Shown piece after piece: positions 44,728 through 55,979 of a stretch of DNA of 64,000 nucleotides. The notes beneath the pieces are model-generated. The model was not told the origin of the DNA and did not search any database. It worked only from the letters and a program-made list of their open reading frames with translations. Both the position numbers and the translations under genes were made by a program. Source of the stretch: Myxocyprinus asiaticus (Eukaryota; Chordata; Actinopteri; Cypriniformes; Catostomidae); assembly GCF_019703515.2 (NCBI RefSeq), contig NC_059362.1, positions 29,366,326 through 29,430,325 on the forward strand, given 5' to 3'. Positions within the stretch are counted from its first letter, which is position 1, and every line of letters starts with the position of its first letter.

Positions 44728-46367
44728 GCTCTTATCAATTGCTTCATGTGGCAACAAAACCCTGTCTGCATTCAGCGAACATTTAACGGTTATGTGTAGA
44801 CACTGTGTCTGACTATTTGATGAGAGAGATAGCAATAAACGTGGGGAGTTTGAGAATAAATTTAATATTAACTGAGACGAATTCAGCTGAAGAATTAAAC
44901 AGCAGAGAACTTTTATTCTGTCTCACAGCATTGAGGAAGACGACAGTGCAAGTTGACCAATCAGAAGAAAGGGGCCTTTCAGGCCCACCCATATGTGCAA
45001 ATCAAATATTCAAGCCGTAAATTAGTGAAATCAAATAATCAAAATGCACAGTGTCCCGTGGCTATTTTTCCAATTTCCTATTTTAACTTGAGCATTAAAT
45101 CGAAATTACAAAAAAAAAATATTATTTGTTTTTTAATATTGGTTTTGTAAACGAATAATGAAATAAAAAGTCATTTTTTGTTTTTCCGATTTTGAATTCC
45201 TATTTGAATATGAAATGAACAAATGATACACAGATTGTCAGTCAAGGCCTATCCACCTTATTTTGCAACACGGAAGTAAGCAGCGGCTTCATTTCCGACA
45301 AATGTGGGAAAGTTCCGCTGGCATTGACCACAGTGGAAATAACTAGAAGGTTATAATACCAGAGTTAGAGATCTGGGTTTATAAACTATCACACAACCAC
45401 AGGATGTATGAATTATGTGCCAATGTCGGATAATTTTCTACCATCAGCATTTATAGTAAAAGAGTAAGTAAATCATTCACTAGTTGCTATGTGTTGTTGT
45501 ATTGAAGAGACGGTAATAAAATATGCTTCTTTATTTACTGAGATTGTGATGATGCAGTCTTTCTTGTCTCCATATAAACTTCCATTCATATATACCTGCA
45601 TTACCTCTGATGATGCCTTTATTTATTTATTTCGAAAGGCGATGTTTCATCAGCCATGCTGAACGCTAATCTGTGTGTCTGTTTACTATACACCACTAAG
45701 AAAAAGAGAATGCTCTCTGACAAGAACGGAGAGTAAAATGCATTTATTATTTTGTCAAGATGAAACAAGATGCAGTTTTGATGCAAAGAAAGTTGAAGCA
45801 GCATTTTCCCGGCATCTTTCTTCTCTCTGCTGGTTGTGTAAAGTTTGTGGAGGTGTGTCAAGACGGCTTCCAGGACTGTCTGTGTCAGCCCCTGATTTAA
45901 TTCATTCTTCCAGTGCAACAGTGTGTGATTAAATTATGGCAAAATATGATAAATAGTTATGGTAAAACTATATGCACTCAAAACCAATGAGTTTATGAAA
46001 ATCGTAATTAATGATAATAATATGTCGACAATTATTGCCAGCCTGTAATATAAAGCAGCATAATGTAGTATTTTTGCATGGCTAAAATAGATGGAAGTGG
46101 CTCATACCGGAAGTGGTCCACATTCAATGTTGCTAATGGCAGTGCCCTAGTTTTGTGAGTAGCCCCAGACTCCAGTCTAGACAATGGGGCAGGCTGACAC
46201 GTTGGGGCGGAGTGACATGTGTTACCCCACCACTAAATATCTAAAAGCTCCGACACAAGGGGCAGTTCAAACTTAAAACAGTGGAACGATTTAGGAGGAG
46301 GGTGAACATAAGGACGGTGTCATTGCGTGAGAGAAACTGGTTGGTGTAAAGTTAATTAATATATATA
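44728..46367. other. Intergenic stretch, degraded repeats
   Basis: AAATCAAATATTCAAGC and GAAATCAAATAATCAAAATG (44998-45042) look like decayed minisatellite units. The rest, including CACGGAAGTAAGCAGCGGC near 45270 and CCGGAAGTGGTCCACATTC near 46108, is unassigned. Confidence 0.45.
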
Positions 46368-46369
46368 TA

Positions 46370-46693
46370 CACTACCAGTCAAAAGTTTAGGGTCACTTGC
46401 TCATTCTTTGTTATTATTATTTTTCACATTTAAGGATAATAGTAAAGTCATCAAAACTATGGAACAACAGAAATGGAACTATAGGAATTGAATCCAAAAT
46501 AAATCAAATCTGTGTTATATTTTGGCATCTTCATAGTCGTCACCCTTTTCCTAGAATTTGCAGACATGTACTCTTGACATTTTCTCAACCAGCTTCTTGA
46601 GGTATCACTCTGGGATGCTTTTTAAACAGTATTGAAGGAGTTCCCATCTATGTTGGGCACTTATTAGCTGCTCTTCTTTATTATTTGGTCCAC

Positions 46694-46725
<32 letters not shown>

Positions 46726-46889
46726 TACAATTTTAGTTTTGTAATGAAATAAATTAATATGGTGGCACAATTATATTTTTGTCTACAAAAATAATTTCAA
46801 ACATTTAAGCATACGCCTTCAAATCAAAAGGTTTTTAAGATCATGAGAAACATTTCAGTAAAGTGACCGCAAACTTTTGAACAGCAGTG
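46370..46889 (-). mobile_element. Tc1-like MITE, copy 3
   Basis: Left CACTACCAGTCAAAAGTTT and right AAACTTTTGAACAGCAGTG, both flanked by TA. The interior is the reverse of copy 1 (ATAATTGTGCCACCATATTA read inverted). Poly-T run at 46694-46717. Confidence 0.87.
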
Positions 46890-46891
46890 TA

Positions 46892-47344
46892 TATATATAT
46901 ATATATTTCTTTTAAATAACGCGATGTTCGAGAATCGAATGCGGCTTAATAGCTTAAGCATAGCTCAGTGTCATTCACAGCAAATATGAAGCACCATACT
47001 GTCTTATTAGAGACAGAATGTAAGCAGCAGGAGGCATATTGTAAGATGGTTTTCAATACATTGGCAGCTATATTAAACTCTCACAGGGGTAGAAGGAGAG
47101 AGACCAATACGTTTTGTTTTTTTTTCTCCAGCAGCAGCGAGAGACATATTAGTAGACGGGGTTGGGGAGTAATTAAAGAAGAAATAGGACTGTATATGTT
47201 CTCAAAACTGAATCAAACAAATAAAAAAACATGTAATCTACTAGTCATAATCCATACCAAACAAATTCACTTCAAATACTCTCATGTTCTTTAGAAGACT
47301 AAAATCCCCGATGCTCAAAAGTTATTAATACACTACACTATACT
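46892..47344. other. Intergenic stretch, no feature seen
   Basis: The 108-codon frame starting at 46968 has no recognisable content. Confidence 0.5.
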
Positions 47345-48193
47345 CAGGTCTGGGGAGTAACAGAATACATGTAACGGGATTACGTATTTAAAATACAAAA
47401 TATAAGTAACTGTATTCCACTACAGTTACAATTGAAATCATTGGTAATTAGAATACAGTTACATTCAAAAAGTATTTTGATTACTGTAGAGATTACTTTG
47501 CATTTTATTGTCATTTGTTTCATTTAATATTTAGTCCTTTCAGATGGAAAACATTTATACATATAAATGATGTGATCCAAAGTGCATTTGAACAGCGGTG
47601 AAACACTTTCTTATGATGTGTTACATTCACATGAGCAGACAGAGAAGTAAGTTTGAAGTAAGTTTGGAGCAGAAGAAATAAAAAAAAACCTTGTGTAAAT
47701 TATCAGCTTTACGCTAAGCTAAAATGCTATTTCTAGCCATTTTACATGCACGTTACCAGGCACGATCATATTTTTTTATCAAGAAAATTCACGTTGGATC
47801 ATAATTTCTTTTTTTCTAGTAAGACCTTTGATATTAGGACAAAAATCATATTCTTGATAATAATTTTTGTATTGTTTTCCTGTAAAAATATCTAAAAATC
47901 CTTAAAACAAGATCAACTGGATTTATCTTGTTTTAGAAACAACACTGCATAAGATATTTAGATTTTTCAGAGAATGTATTTTTAACATGTGTATTTTGTC
48001 TTACTGTACTGGCAGAGTTTTTATAGTCAAAACAAGTGAAAAAATCTACAAGTGCTGAAGAAGTAATCCAAAGTATTTAGAATACGTTACTGACCTTGAG
48101 TAATCTAACAAAATATGTTACAAATGACAATTTACAGCATGTATTCTGTAATCTGTAATGAAACACATCTCAAAAGTAACCCTCCCAACCCTG
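47345..48193. mobile_element. Non-autonomous DNA transposon with CAGGTYTGGGGAGTAAC end
   Basis: Left CAGGTCTGGGGAGTAACAGA and right GTAACCCTCCCAACCCTG form inverted termini. Many ATTACNNNNAATAC-like blocks are repeated inverted near both ends (GGGATTACGTATTTAAAATAC; GTATTTAGAATACGTTAC). Termini beginning CAGG resemble hAT. A duplication of 8 bp was not seen, so the class is uncertain. Confidence 0.65.
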
Positions 48194-48832
48194 TTAGTAG
48201 ATGTCCACTACATTGCAAGCCAAATAAAATGATAACATTCACTAGTATTGCAGAATAAGTGCTAATAATAAATAGTTATGGCAAACTCATCCCACGTGTC
48301 CCTCATTTACCTTATAATAAAATATGTATGTGGGTCAGTATGTTGGTTCATTTAATTTTTTTAAGCTGTGTAGAGTGTTGTTGCACTCACAAAAAAACAA
48401 AAAATTCCTTCAAGTGCATGGAGCTAGAGAATCTTGCCCAAATCTGAGGGATTGCTGTCCACACACTGAAAAATTATCCAGTCTAGTCAAGTCTATCAAA
48501 CATTATCCATCTTAATTGTATACAAAATTCCATAATGAGAAAAAAAAAGTGCACAGTGCAGTGCTCACAGAAAGCATGTGCTGAAATGTTTGCTCAGTTT
48601 TTTTAACTTCACTACACTGTACACTTTTTTCTCAAATTTCAATCTTAAGCTTTTGATGTTAAATAACCTAATGACACTTATTTGCTATGCATATCTAGGC
48701 ATTCAAAATCCAATTAATGAAAGTATTTTAGCTGCATAATAACAGTCAGCTGGAGCTTTGACTATTCTGTGCTGGCCACTTCAAACATATTCAGACATTG
48801 GGCTGGCTGTGCCACAGCAGCAGAGCGTTGCA
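48194..48832. other. Intergenic stretch, no feature seen
   Basis: AT-rich, no gene or repeat assigned. Confidence 0.5.
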
Positions 48833-48835
48833 TAA

Positions 48836-50229
48836 CACCATGTAACAAAATGTTTTTTGTTTTGTTTTGTTTTTTATTTATTTATTTATATTTTTTGGTT
48901 CCTGGGTAGTAAGTGTTATTTCCTAATTGCTTATGCCTCAAAAGTACAGAAAAATGGCTATTATTCCCCACAAACTTTGCTTTTGTGACCAGGACAGTGA
49001 TATTTTGAAATGCACCTATTTTCCAGAACATTCCAGATAGATTCAGTGCTGAGTAAACTTGGAGTAACTTCTAGAACTTTCTAGAACTTTCCAGTAATAT
49101 AAATAGTAGTATAAATACAGGGGCCTTAAGCCCACCAGTTCAGTTTAGTTACAGCTGCCTAAGTGGATACATAACAAGACCTTGCTGGACGCCTTGAAGT
49201 ATGATGAGTACGGTTGGGAGGTCATAGGAGACTTCAAAATGGTGGCATTCCTGATAGGTCTCCATGGTGGTTTTACAAAGTTTCCCTGCTATCTTTGCCT
49301 TTGGGACAGCAGGGAAGTCAAGGCGCACTACCAGAGGTGGGACTGGCCACAGCAGACCGAGTTCTCTGTGGGGAGGAACAATGTCAAGTGGGAGCCACTG
49401 TTGGACCCCCGGAAGGTGCTGATACCACCACTGCACATCAAATTGGGCCTTATGAAACAATTTTTCAGAGCTCTAGATAAGGAGTCGGCAGCCTTCAAGT
49501 ACCTTCAAGACTTCTTCCCTAAGCTGTCTGAGGCAAAGGTCAAAGCCGATGTCTTCGTCGGACCACAGATAAAGAAGATCCTGGAGTGCAATTCCCTAAG
49601 AAGCTCACTAGCAAGGAGAAAGCGGCTTGGAACAGCTTTGTCGCAGTGGTTCGGGGCTTCCTGGGCAATCACAAGGCCGAAAACTATGTGGAGCTGGTTG
49701 AGACTCTGGTGAAGAACTACGGCAAAATGGGCTGTAGGATGTACCTCAGAGTCCATATCCTTGATGCTCATCTTGATAAATTCAAGGAGAACATGGGAGC
49801 GTACTCGGAGGAGCAAGGCGAGTGCTTCCATCAGGATATACTGGACTTTGAACGCCGCTACCAAGGACAGTATAACGAGAACATGATGGGAGACTACATT
49901 TGGGGGCTGATTCGTGAAAGTGATTTACAGTTTAATCGTAAATCTCGAAAAACTACTCACTTCTAATTCTTTTGTAGTCATTTTTGTATTATTTTAGTGT
50001 AAATACATGTTAATTTGGATTCATATGTTGTTGTTTTTCTGACTTTATGTGAACGAAAAGACACAAATTCGCCCATTTTCTCATTGGAAATAGGTCAATT
50101 CAAAATATCACTGTCCTGGTCACAAAAGCAAAGTTTGTGGGTAATAATAGCCATTTTCTATACTTTTGAGGCATAAGCAATTAGGAAATAACACTTACTA
50201 CCCAGGAACAAAAATTGTGTTACATAGTG
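48836..50229 (+). mobile_element. CACTA-like DNA transposon, copy 2 (keeps C-terminal half)
   Basis: The ends CACCATGTAAC and GTTACATAGTG are flanked by TAA (48833-48835 and 50230-50232). The inverted repeats run inward for about 150 bp: GGTTCCTGGGTAGTAAGTG, CTAATTGCTTATGCCTCAA and TTTGTGACCAGGACAGTGAT are mirrored at 50100-50215. The left repeat has a T-rich expansion at 48849-48897. The 5' noncoding block is shared with copy 1 to GTGGATACAT, after which about 1.35 kb of copy 1 sequence is missing and the frame resumes at KTLLDALKYDEY. Confidence 0.8.
49170..49966 (+). pseudogene. Uncharacterised transposon protein, C-terminal part, one frameshift
   Basis: Frame 1 reads KTLLDALKYDEYGWEVIGDF, KMVAFLIGLHGGFTKFPCYL, CLWDSREVKAHYQRWDWPQQ and PPLHIKLGLMKQFFRALDKE up to KKILECN. 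A 4-base loss then shifts the frame to FPKKLTSKEKAAWNSFVAVV, VELVETLVKNYGKMGCRMYL and YIWGLIRESDLQF. It ends RKSRKTTHF and stop at 49966. The GDFKM...CYLCLWD block (acidic residue, then a CxxC pair) and the later PLHIKLGL resemble the layout of CACTA/EnSpm transposases (GD.K....CPWC...LH...G). That is a resemblance noted from memory, not a tested homology. The last residues match the end of copy 1. Confidence 0.72.
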
Positions 50230-50232
50230 TAA

Positions 50233-50594
50233 TAAAACAAGAGTTTACAAATTGACGGTTACATGAGGATTTAAAAGGGAAATAACCGCACAATCGGAAC
50301 ATTTAAAAAGCGAATGCATGAACATGCACAAGAACTTCATGACATTATTCAATGTGTCTAATATCAACATAAGGGACACAAATGTGAGAGGCATGCACGC
50401 ACATTAGAATCTCAGTTACAGGTACTGCACTAGAACAAAGCTTTCTTTTCTTTTACTTTTTGAGATTTATTATCATTCAGTAATACATAGATGTAATGAT
50501 TTATGTATGTCCTCATAAAACTGTGTACGCTTAGCTTAAAGCGTCAAACTTCTCAACACCATATACCAATAAACTCTGCTGTATTTAAGTATCC
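50233..50594. other. Intergenic gap between elements
   Basis: No feature seen. Confidence 0.5.
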
Positions 50595-50602
50595 CTGGCT
50601 GC

Positions 50603-51120
50603 TAGTGATGGGTCATTCATGAACAAATCTTTTATGTGACTGAAGAATGAGTAGTCTCAAGAGAGTGAATCGTTAATTTTGTGTTGGTCGCGCATGTGCA
50701 TTGCGCAACCTCCATTCGTTTGTTACGTGAAAACCGCATAGGCGCTGAACAGGAAACAGAAATAATTAGTTAACCTCTCGAGTCTTTTGGTCCGAGTCAT
50801 TCATTCTTTTATCACGTGACAGCCGTATATGCTATGAAGTGACAAAAGAACGAACGACTCCGACAAGAAGTTTCCAGAGGTGAACTAATCTTTCTGTTTC
50901 TCATAATTTGTCCTTGGCTGCATTATACATTTTTCCTTATTGGGACTATAAACAAAGTTTGCTTAAGTAGACGTGTTGGGGAGATTTGGCTATTGAAAAT
51001 TTAACATTTTAATTTAATTCTGCTCAAATGAACTAAATGACTTGAATAAAGATTCGTTCATTTTGTTGAACAAGACTCAAAGATTCAAGTCAGTAAAATG
51101 ATCCGATCTTCCCATCACTA
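50603..51120. mobile_element. Non-autonomous hAT element, 518 bp, perfect TSD
   Basis: The termini TAGTGATGGG and CCCATCACTA are perfect 10-bp inverted repeats. They are flanked by perfect 8-bp duplications CTGGCTGC (50595-50602 and 51121-51128). Internally, ATTCATTC-type and TCACGTGACAG motifs occur near both ends. No coding capacity. Perfect duplications imply a relatively recent insertion. Confidence 0.9.
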
Positions 51121-51128
51121 CTGGCTGC

Positions 51129-51490
51129 AGCTTGCAGAACGGGGCGGGGCAACAGATGGGGCGTGGCTACACTGTCGTTCCGCCCATAACTTACTCTCAT
51201 TGGCTCGTGGTGTACATGATAGGAAATGCGTTTTAAAATAATTTTGATTATAGTGCTGTGGCTCAATAGTGATATGAAATTGTGTTGTACCTCACAGTTT
51301 TTTGCAAACAGATGCAGTAGGAGTCAGACTGAGCATGCAGCATGTTGTCTTGTTGAAAACATGAGCAGAGGGCAAAATTACTAATCCTACTATGGCGAAG
51401 ATTCAACTGTAATATTATTGTGGTCATTGTCATTGTTAAAATGATTTAGCAAGATACTTTTGATTTTAGTGCTATATCACATGTCATTTT
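51129..51490. other. Intergenic stretch, GC-box-like patch
   Basis: 51135-51215 contains GGGGCGGGGC and GGGGCGTGGC boxes and ATTGGCT (CCAAT-like). A similar GCCCCGCC/ATTGG-bearing patch lies at 52570-52690. No gene start was identified at either. Confidence 0.4.
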
Positions 51491-51842
51491 TTTTTCTCCC
51501 CAATTTGGAATGCCCAATTCCCACTACTTTATCCGGGTGGTGGAGGACAAGTCTCAGTTTCCTCCCCTTCTGAGACAGTCAATCCACGCATCTTGCACAT
51601 GGAGGCTCACACTATTCTTCGAGATCCACGCACAACTTACCACGAGCCCCACTGAGAGCGAGAACCACTAATCGCGACCACGAGGAGGTTACCCCATGAC
51701 ACTCTACCTTCCCTAGCAACCAGGCCAATTTGGTTGCTTAGGAGACCTGGCTGGAGTCACTCAGCACACCCTGGATTCGAACTCGTGACTCCAGGGGTGG
51801 TAGTCAGCGTCAGTATTCGCTGAGCTACCCAGACCCCCCCCC
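51491..51842 (-). mobile_element. tRNA-derived SINE copy 4
   Basis: On the minus strand the head GGGTCTGGGTAGCTCAGCG (A box) and GAGTTCGAATCCAGG (B box) are intact. The body CTGAGTGACTCCAGCCAGG and tail GGGCATTCCAAATTGGGG follow. Best-preserved promoter boxes of the four copies. Confidence 0.88.
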
Positions 51843-53961
51843 ACCTCAGGTGTCATTTCAAACAAATTTAGCAGGACTGAGTCTCATGGAATAATGAAAA
51901 CAAAAGTGTTGATATGTCTGCTGTCATTCAAATCTGTAATTCAAAAAGTTGCAATTTCACAAAGCCTTCATTATAACGCATGGTTAGAGAAATGAATTAA
52001 ATTAACAATAAAATATGACACACAAATGCACAAAATTGTTGTCGCATTGTTATTAGTTCTGATGCAAATGCACCCAACAAACAGGTTATGAAAACCAACA
52101 GCACCATCTTCTGTAAATTAACTGTAAATTACACTCCAATTCTCACAAAAGTTTTAAAGACGTAATGATTCACAATTTAAACGTGTTTTCAAATATCGTA
52201 ATATTGGGGGACAGAATACAAATACACATGTTTTTTGTTTGTTCTTTCATTCATTCATTTGTTCGTTCATTCATAAGGCATGTGATTGTATGCAATTGGC
52301 TATTCTCGAAAAACGAGAGCAGTTATGCATGCACTTATACTTTCCTGGTTTCTGCTATAACAGCTCATCATCATGAGTGATTATTTTGCATAATTAATAA
52401 TAGATTAAATCATTGACCAAGTATGCCTTATGAACGCCGTCCTTATCTGCTTGATCTATTACGCTGCATTTTAGGAATGTAGTCATTTTAATTTATGCCC
52501 TCAACAACAGTAAACAAGATGCTGATGAATTGATGAAAATTGTTATTCCATTCTTGAGATAGTTGTAGTTCCGCCCCATGTGTAGCCCCGCCTCATTCTG
52601 TGGGCTGCGGCCAGGTCCTTCTCGTATAAACCAATGAAATCGGAAGTGGGCGGAGCTACAATTGTTGCCCCGCCCCAATGTGTCGTCATGCCCCATCGTC
52701 CAGATTGCACTCTGGAGTACTTGAGTTTTGCTGAAAAATAAGGCGGGGCTTATTGACCTTTTTCATAACAACACTTTTTCCTGGCAGCTGCCATATTTAT
52801 GACCATCAGCAGGATGCTATGGTGGTGAATGGAATACACTGGTGAAACAATATCAAGTAAAACATAAAAAAATAGCTTTTGATCCATGTCAAGTCTCTGA
52901 TAAAATGTATACAGGTATGAAGTCTGCATAAATACTTCCAAATTTGACTTTCGCTGACATATATGACATATATTTTATCCACGATTCATCTCCGTATGCC
53001 AGCGAGTGTGATGTGTGACCGGCAAGTACACATGCCCAGCTGTACATAATAAACATCTCAGAAGTTACAAATGTTTTTGTGTTGTTTTCGGTCTGATTTG
53101 GTGTAAATATTACAAAACGTCTGTGATGATCCCGTCTGTATGAATGTAAGAGCTCCTTTAAACTCATGAATACACAGAAAGCAACTGAAGCATATTAGTG
53201 TAAAATATGACTTTATTTTACATTGTGGTCTGGTGGTATGAATAAAGTCTGTGCTTCATAATCTTACGATGTGTTGTTTATTGATTAACATTAGTACATA
53301 TTAAAGATATAGGACTGTATATTGACATTATCATGCTTTTTATTTATTTCAATGGGTTACAATTATAACATATTTTTATACAGTCTGGGTGTTCTGAATT
53401 TAACATTGTCCTATGTGCATTTTCAGTTTAATTGTATACGACTCGTTTATGTTATACATTTTACTGACACATGTAATGACTACATGTCTGAATAAATGAG
53501 CAAAAACCAAGAACTGTTAATCCGGGTTCTCCCCCTTCATATATAACTTTATTGAAAGAAAAAAAAGTTCTCTGGTAAGTAAACAGCACTATCATCCTGT
53601 CAAGATTTATAAATAGAAACAACAATTTCGCCATCTTTCGTCTCATCCCGCAGTACAGCACAGTGATGCTTTATGGAATTTTAGTCACAAACATGGCCGC
53701 ATTGGTCATATAGTGACGTCACAGGTCCCCGTCAGTCTGGCGCTTATGTCTGATGCTGGGAAACAGTTAGATTGGAACTCTGTTCCAGTGCTGCTGCAGC
53801 ATCTTTTAAAAGTTCTGAAATTGTGTTTGAGTCCATGGAACAGATTTTAATTGAAAGATTGTCACAGAAATTAACCTTTCGTGCATACTCCAGTTGTCTC
53901 CATTGTGCTGTTAAACTCTGCCCATTGGTCTTGATTGACACTGCTGACATAGCATGCCATT
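51843..53961. other. Intergenic stretch, no assignable gene
   Basis: Minus-strand frames at 52889-53167 (92 codons) and 53461-53661 (66 codons) are the longest. Neither gave a recognisable family. They could be remains of a decayed transposon. Confidence 0.4.
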
Positions 53962-53999
53962 TGCATTTGATTTATCATTTGAGATGTCAGTTTGAGCAA
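53962..53999 (-). repeat. Single inverted unit of the 33-bp minisatellite
   Basis: Reads TTTGATTTATCATTTGAGAT then GTCAGTTTGAG, the exact complement of the 42-kb unit. It abuts the foldback element starting at 53994. Confidence 0.9.
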
Positions 54000-54285
54000 A
54001 GTCTTTCTAGCAAGTCAGTCCACTGTCAGCCATCTTTGGAATGCTCTCGGGAGGCAACGATAACGTAATCTCAGGCAAAGAAGCACAATTTATGATTCCA
54101 ATATTATCAAAATGTATTGCTGATTTGAAATAATCTTTTACCGTAATCTTGGCCAACTGTTTTTGAGATTTTGGTGTTCCTCCATTCAAGTAGATAGGAG
54201 CTGCACTGGCATGACTGGAAATAGCCTCCCAAGAGCATTCCAACGATGGCCAAGAGTGGATTGACTTGCTAGAAAGACTTTGCTC
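53994..54285. mobile_element. Foldback element with AGCAAAGTCTTTCTAGCAAG ends
   Basis: Left GAGCAAAGTCTTTCTAGCAA and right TTGCTAGAAAGACTTTGCTC are perfect inverted termini. The arms continue with CAGCCATCTTTGGAATGCTC matched by GAGCATTCCAACGATGGCC. 292 bp, no coding. A relic of the family is at about 38620-38770. Confidence 0.85.
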
Positions 54286-54363
54286 AGAGCTCCTTGGTTG
54301 AGCGTTCCAATTTCTCCCATTCATTTTAATAAAAGTGGCACATCTCTGCTAAATAATCTCTGG

Positions 54364-54490
54364 TTTGAGTGTTTGATTTATCATTTGAGATGTTTGTTTG
54401 AGCATTTGATTTATCACTTGAGATGTCAGTTGGAGTATTTGATTTATCATTTGAGATGTCAGTTTGAATATTTGATTTATCGTTTGAATT
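54364..54490 (-). repeat. Short inverted array of the 33-bp minisatellite (about 4 units)
   Basis: GTTTGATTTATCATTTGAGA, TGTTTGTTTGAGCATTTGAT, TTATCACTTGAGATGTCAGT and TGGAGTATTTGATTTATCAT are complementary to the main array and carry its typical variants. Confidence 0.92.
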
Positions 54491-54764
54491 TTGTTAGGAA
54501 AAAACTTCCATAGAGTAATGGCCCAGTGGCTTTTGTGCCAACAGTCTGCCGTGACACACTATTATGATCATTAATTTCCCCTGCTGGATGTGTATCTCCA
54601 AACATATAGGTTTTTAAATATGAAACATTTGTCTTTTGCCTCACCTAAAAAACGACAGATGCTTCGGACCACTTGAGATTTTTAACCTTTTTGCATGAGT
54701 GATTTCCAAATTTGTATTTTCCCACAGAAGGTATTTTTTACTCCCAGCTGTTTGTATGCTCCAA

Positions 54765-55320
54765 AAGCACATAAAGACAGCATAAAAGTAATTCATAAGA
54801 TTATAGTGGTTAAATCAATGTCTTCAGAAGTGATTTGATAGTTGTGGGTGAGAAAGAGAAGAATATTTTTGTCAACTGTTACTATAAATTCTCCTCCCTG
54901 CTCAGTCAATCTCCACTCTAACCTTCACTTTCACATTTTTCTTCTTGTGTTTTTGGTGATTCACATTCTTCGTGCAAGTCAATGGGTCCAAAACTTCCAA
55001 GCTCCAAAAAGGTCATTAAAGCAGCATAAAGGTAATCCATACGACTCAAGTGGTTTAATCCATGTCTTATGAAAAATACTATCTGTTTTGTGTGAGAAAT
55101 TGACCAAAATGTAACTTCATTTTTACTATAAATCTTGATATCTGCAGTCTCATTGGCATGTTAATGAGAGAAGTTTGATTGCACTTTCTTGCAATTGACG
55201 TATACAGCGCTCTGCACATGCATCAAGTGACTAAAGAAAGAAAGTCACAAGAGTTTGAGATGGCATAAAGTTGATTAAATTATGAGAGAATTATCGTTTT
55301 TAGGTGAAATGTTCCTTTAA
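54765..55320. mobile_element. Foldback MITE, rearranged copy
   Basis: ACAGCATAAAAGTAATTCAT, TGGTTAAATCAATGTCTTCA and AGCAGCATAAAGGTAATCCA are arm sequences of the 13535/40722 family. The right end GTTTTTAGGTGAAATGTTCC TTTAA is at 55301-55320. The arms are in an altered order. Confidence 0.65.
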
Positions 55321-55379
55321 TATGTAGAGACAACTATAAGAACTGTAAGGTTCGTAGGTTGAAAATTATTAACATTTTC

Positions 55380-55570
55380 AAAACATTGCTCTGTTTGAAC
55401 ATCCCGACCAGCCCGACACAGCCACATTGGCTCAACCAGTGGCATGAATTAAGGGCGGGACTATCTGTTTGCCTGACCAGTGATAAACGAGGAAGTGTTT
55501 GGGAAACCTGTTTGAAAAAAGACAAAAACATTTTGCAACTCCGTTTGGTGATGCTAGTGGCACAGCTTGT
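55380..55570 (-). mobile_element. TGTGTAATTTCT MITE, reverse fragment
   Basis: ACATTGGCTCAACCAGTG and GTGTTTGGGAAACCTGTTTG are the inverse of 15700-15720 and 34165-34185. Confidence 0.6.
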
Positions 55571-55895
55571 AATCTTTTAACTTTAAATTTCCTTCAGATA
55601 TGTCTGCAATGGATTGTCCCCATAAGAATATAAATTCTTTCAAGTTGCAGTTTTATGTGCTGAGTCACCTGTTTTACAGACTGCAGTGTGATGGTGACTA
55701 CCTGCTGCTTTGTGTTAAGAGGCTCACGCATCACAGCAGCAGCTGTTTTAGCCCAACAGCCAGCTGTTAATGTTCCAATCTCTGGAGCTTTACAGAAAAT
55801 GAAATCCTGAAGATGAGTCAAGCCTGTATCCCCTCAAATGAGATTAGATGCACACAAAAAGATTAGATAGTGTGACAGTAGGCTTGTCTGTCTGT

Positions 55896-55979
<84 letters not shown>

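Noticed and set aside
42304..44799. 831-codon plus-strand frame as a real protein
   Set aside because: It is entirely the 33-bp tandem repeat plus a TG microsatellite, and the opposite strand is equally open. No start context, splice sites or non-repetitive domain.
45619..45918. 99-codon minus frame as a gene
   Set aside because: No recognisable domain, and an overlapping plus-strand frame of similar length suggests chance.
52889..53167. 92-codon minus frame as a gene
   Set aside because: No family recognised and no supporting exon structure; kept only as a possible transposon relic.
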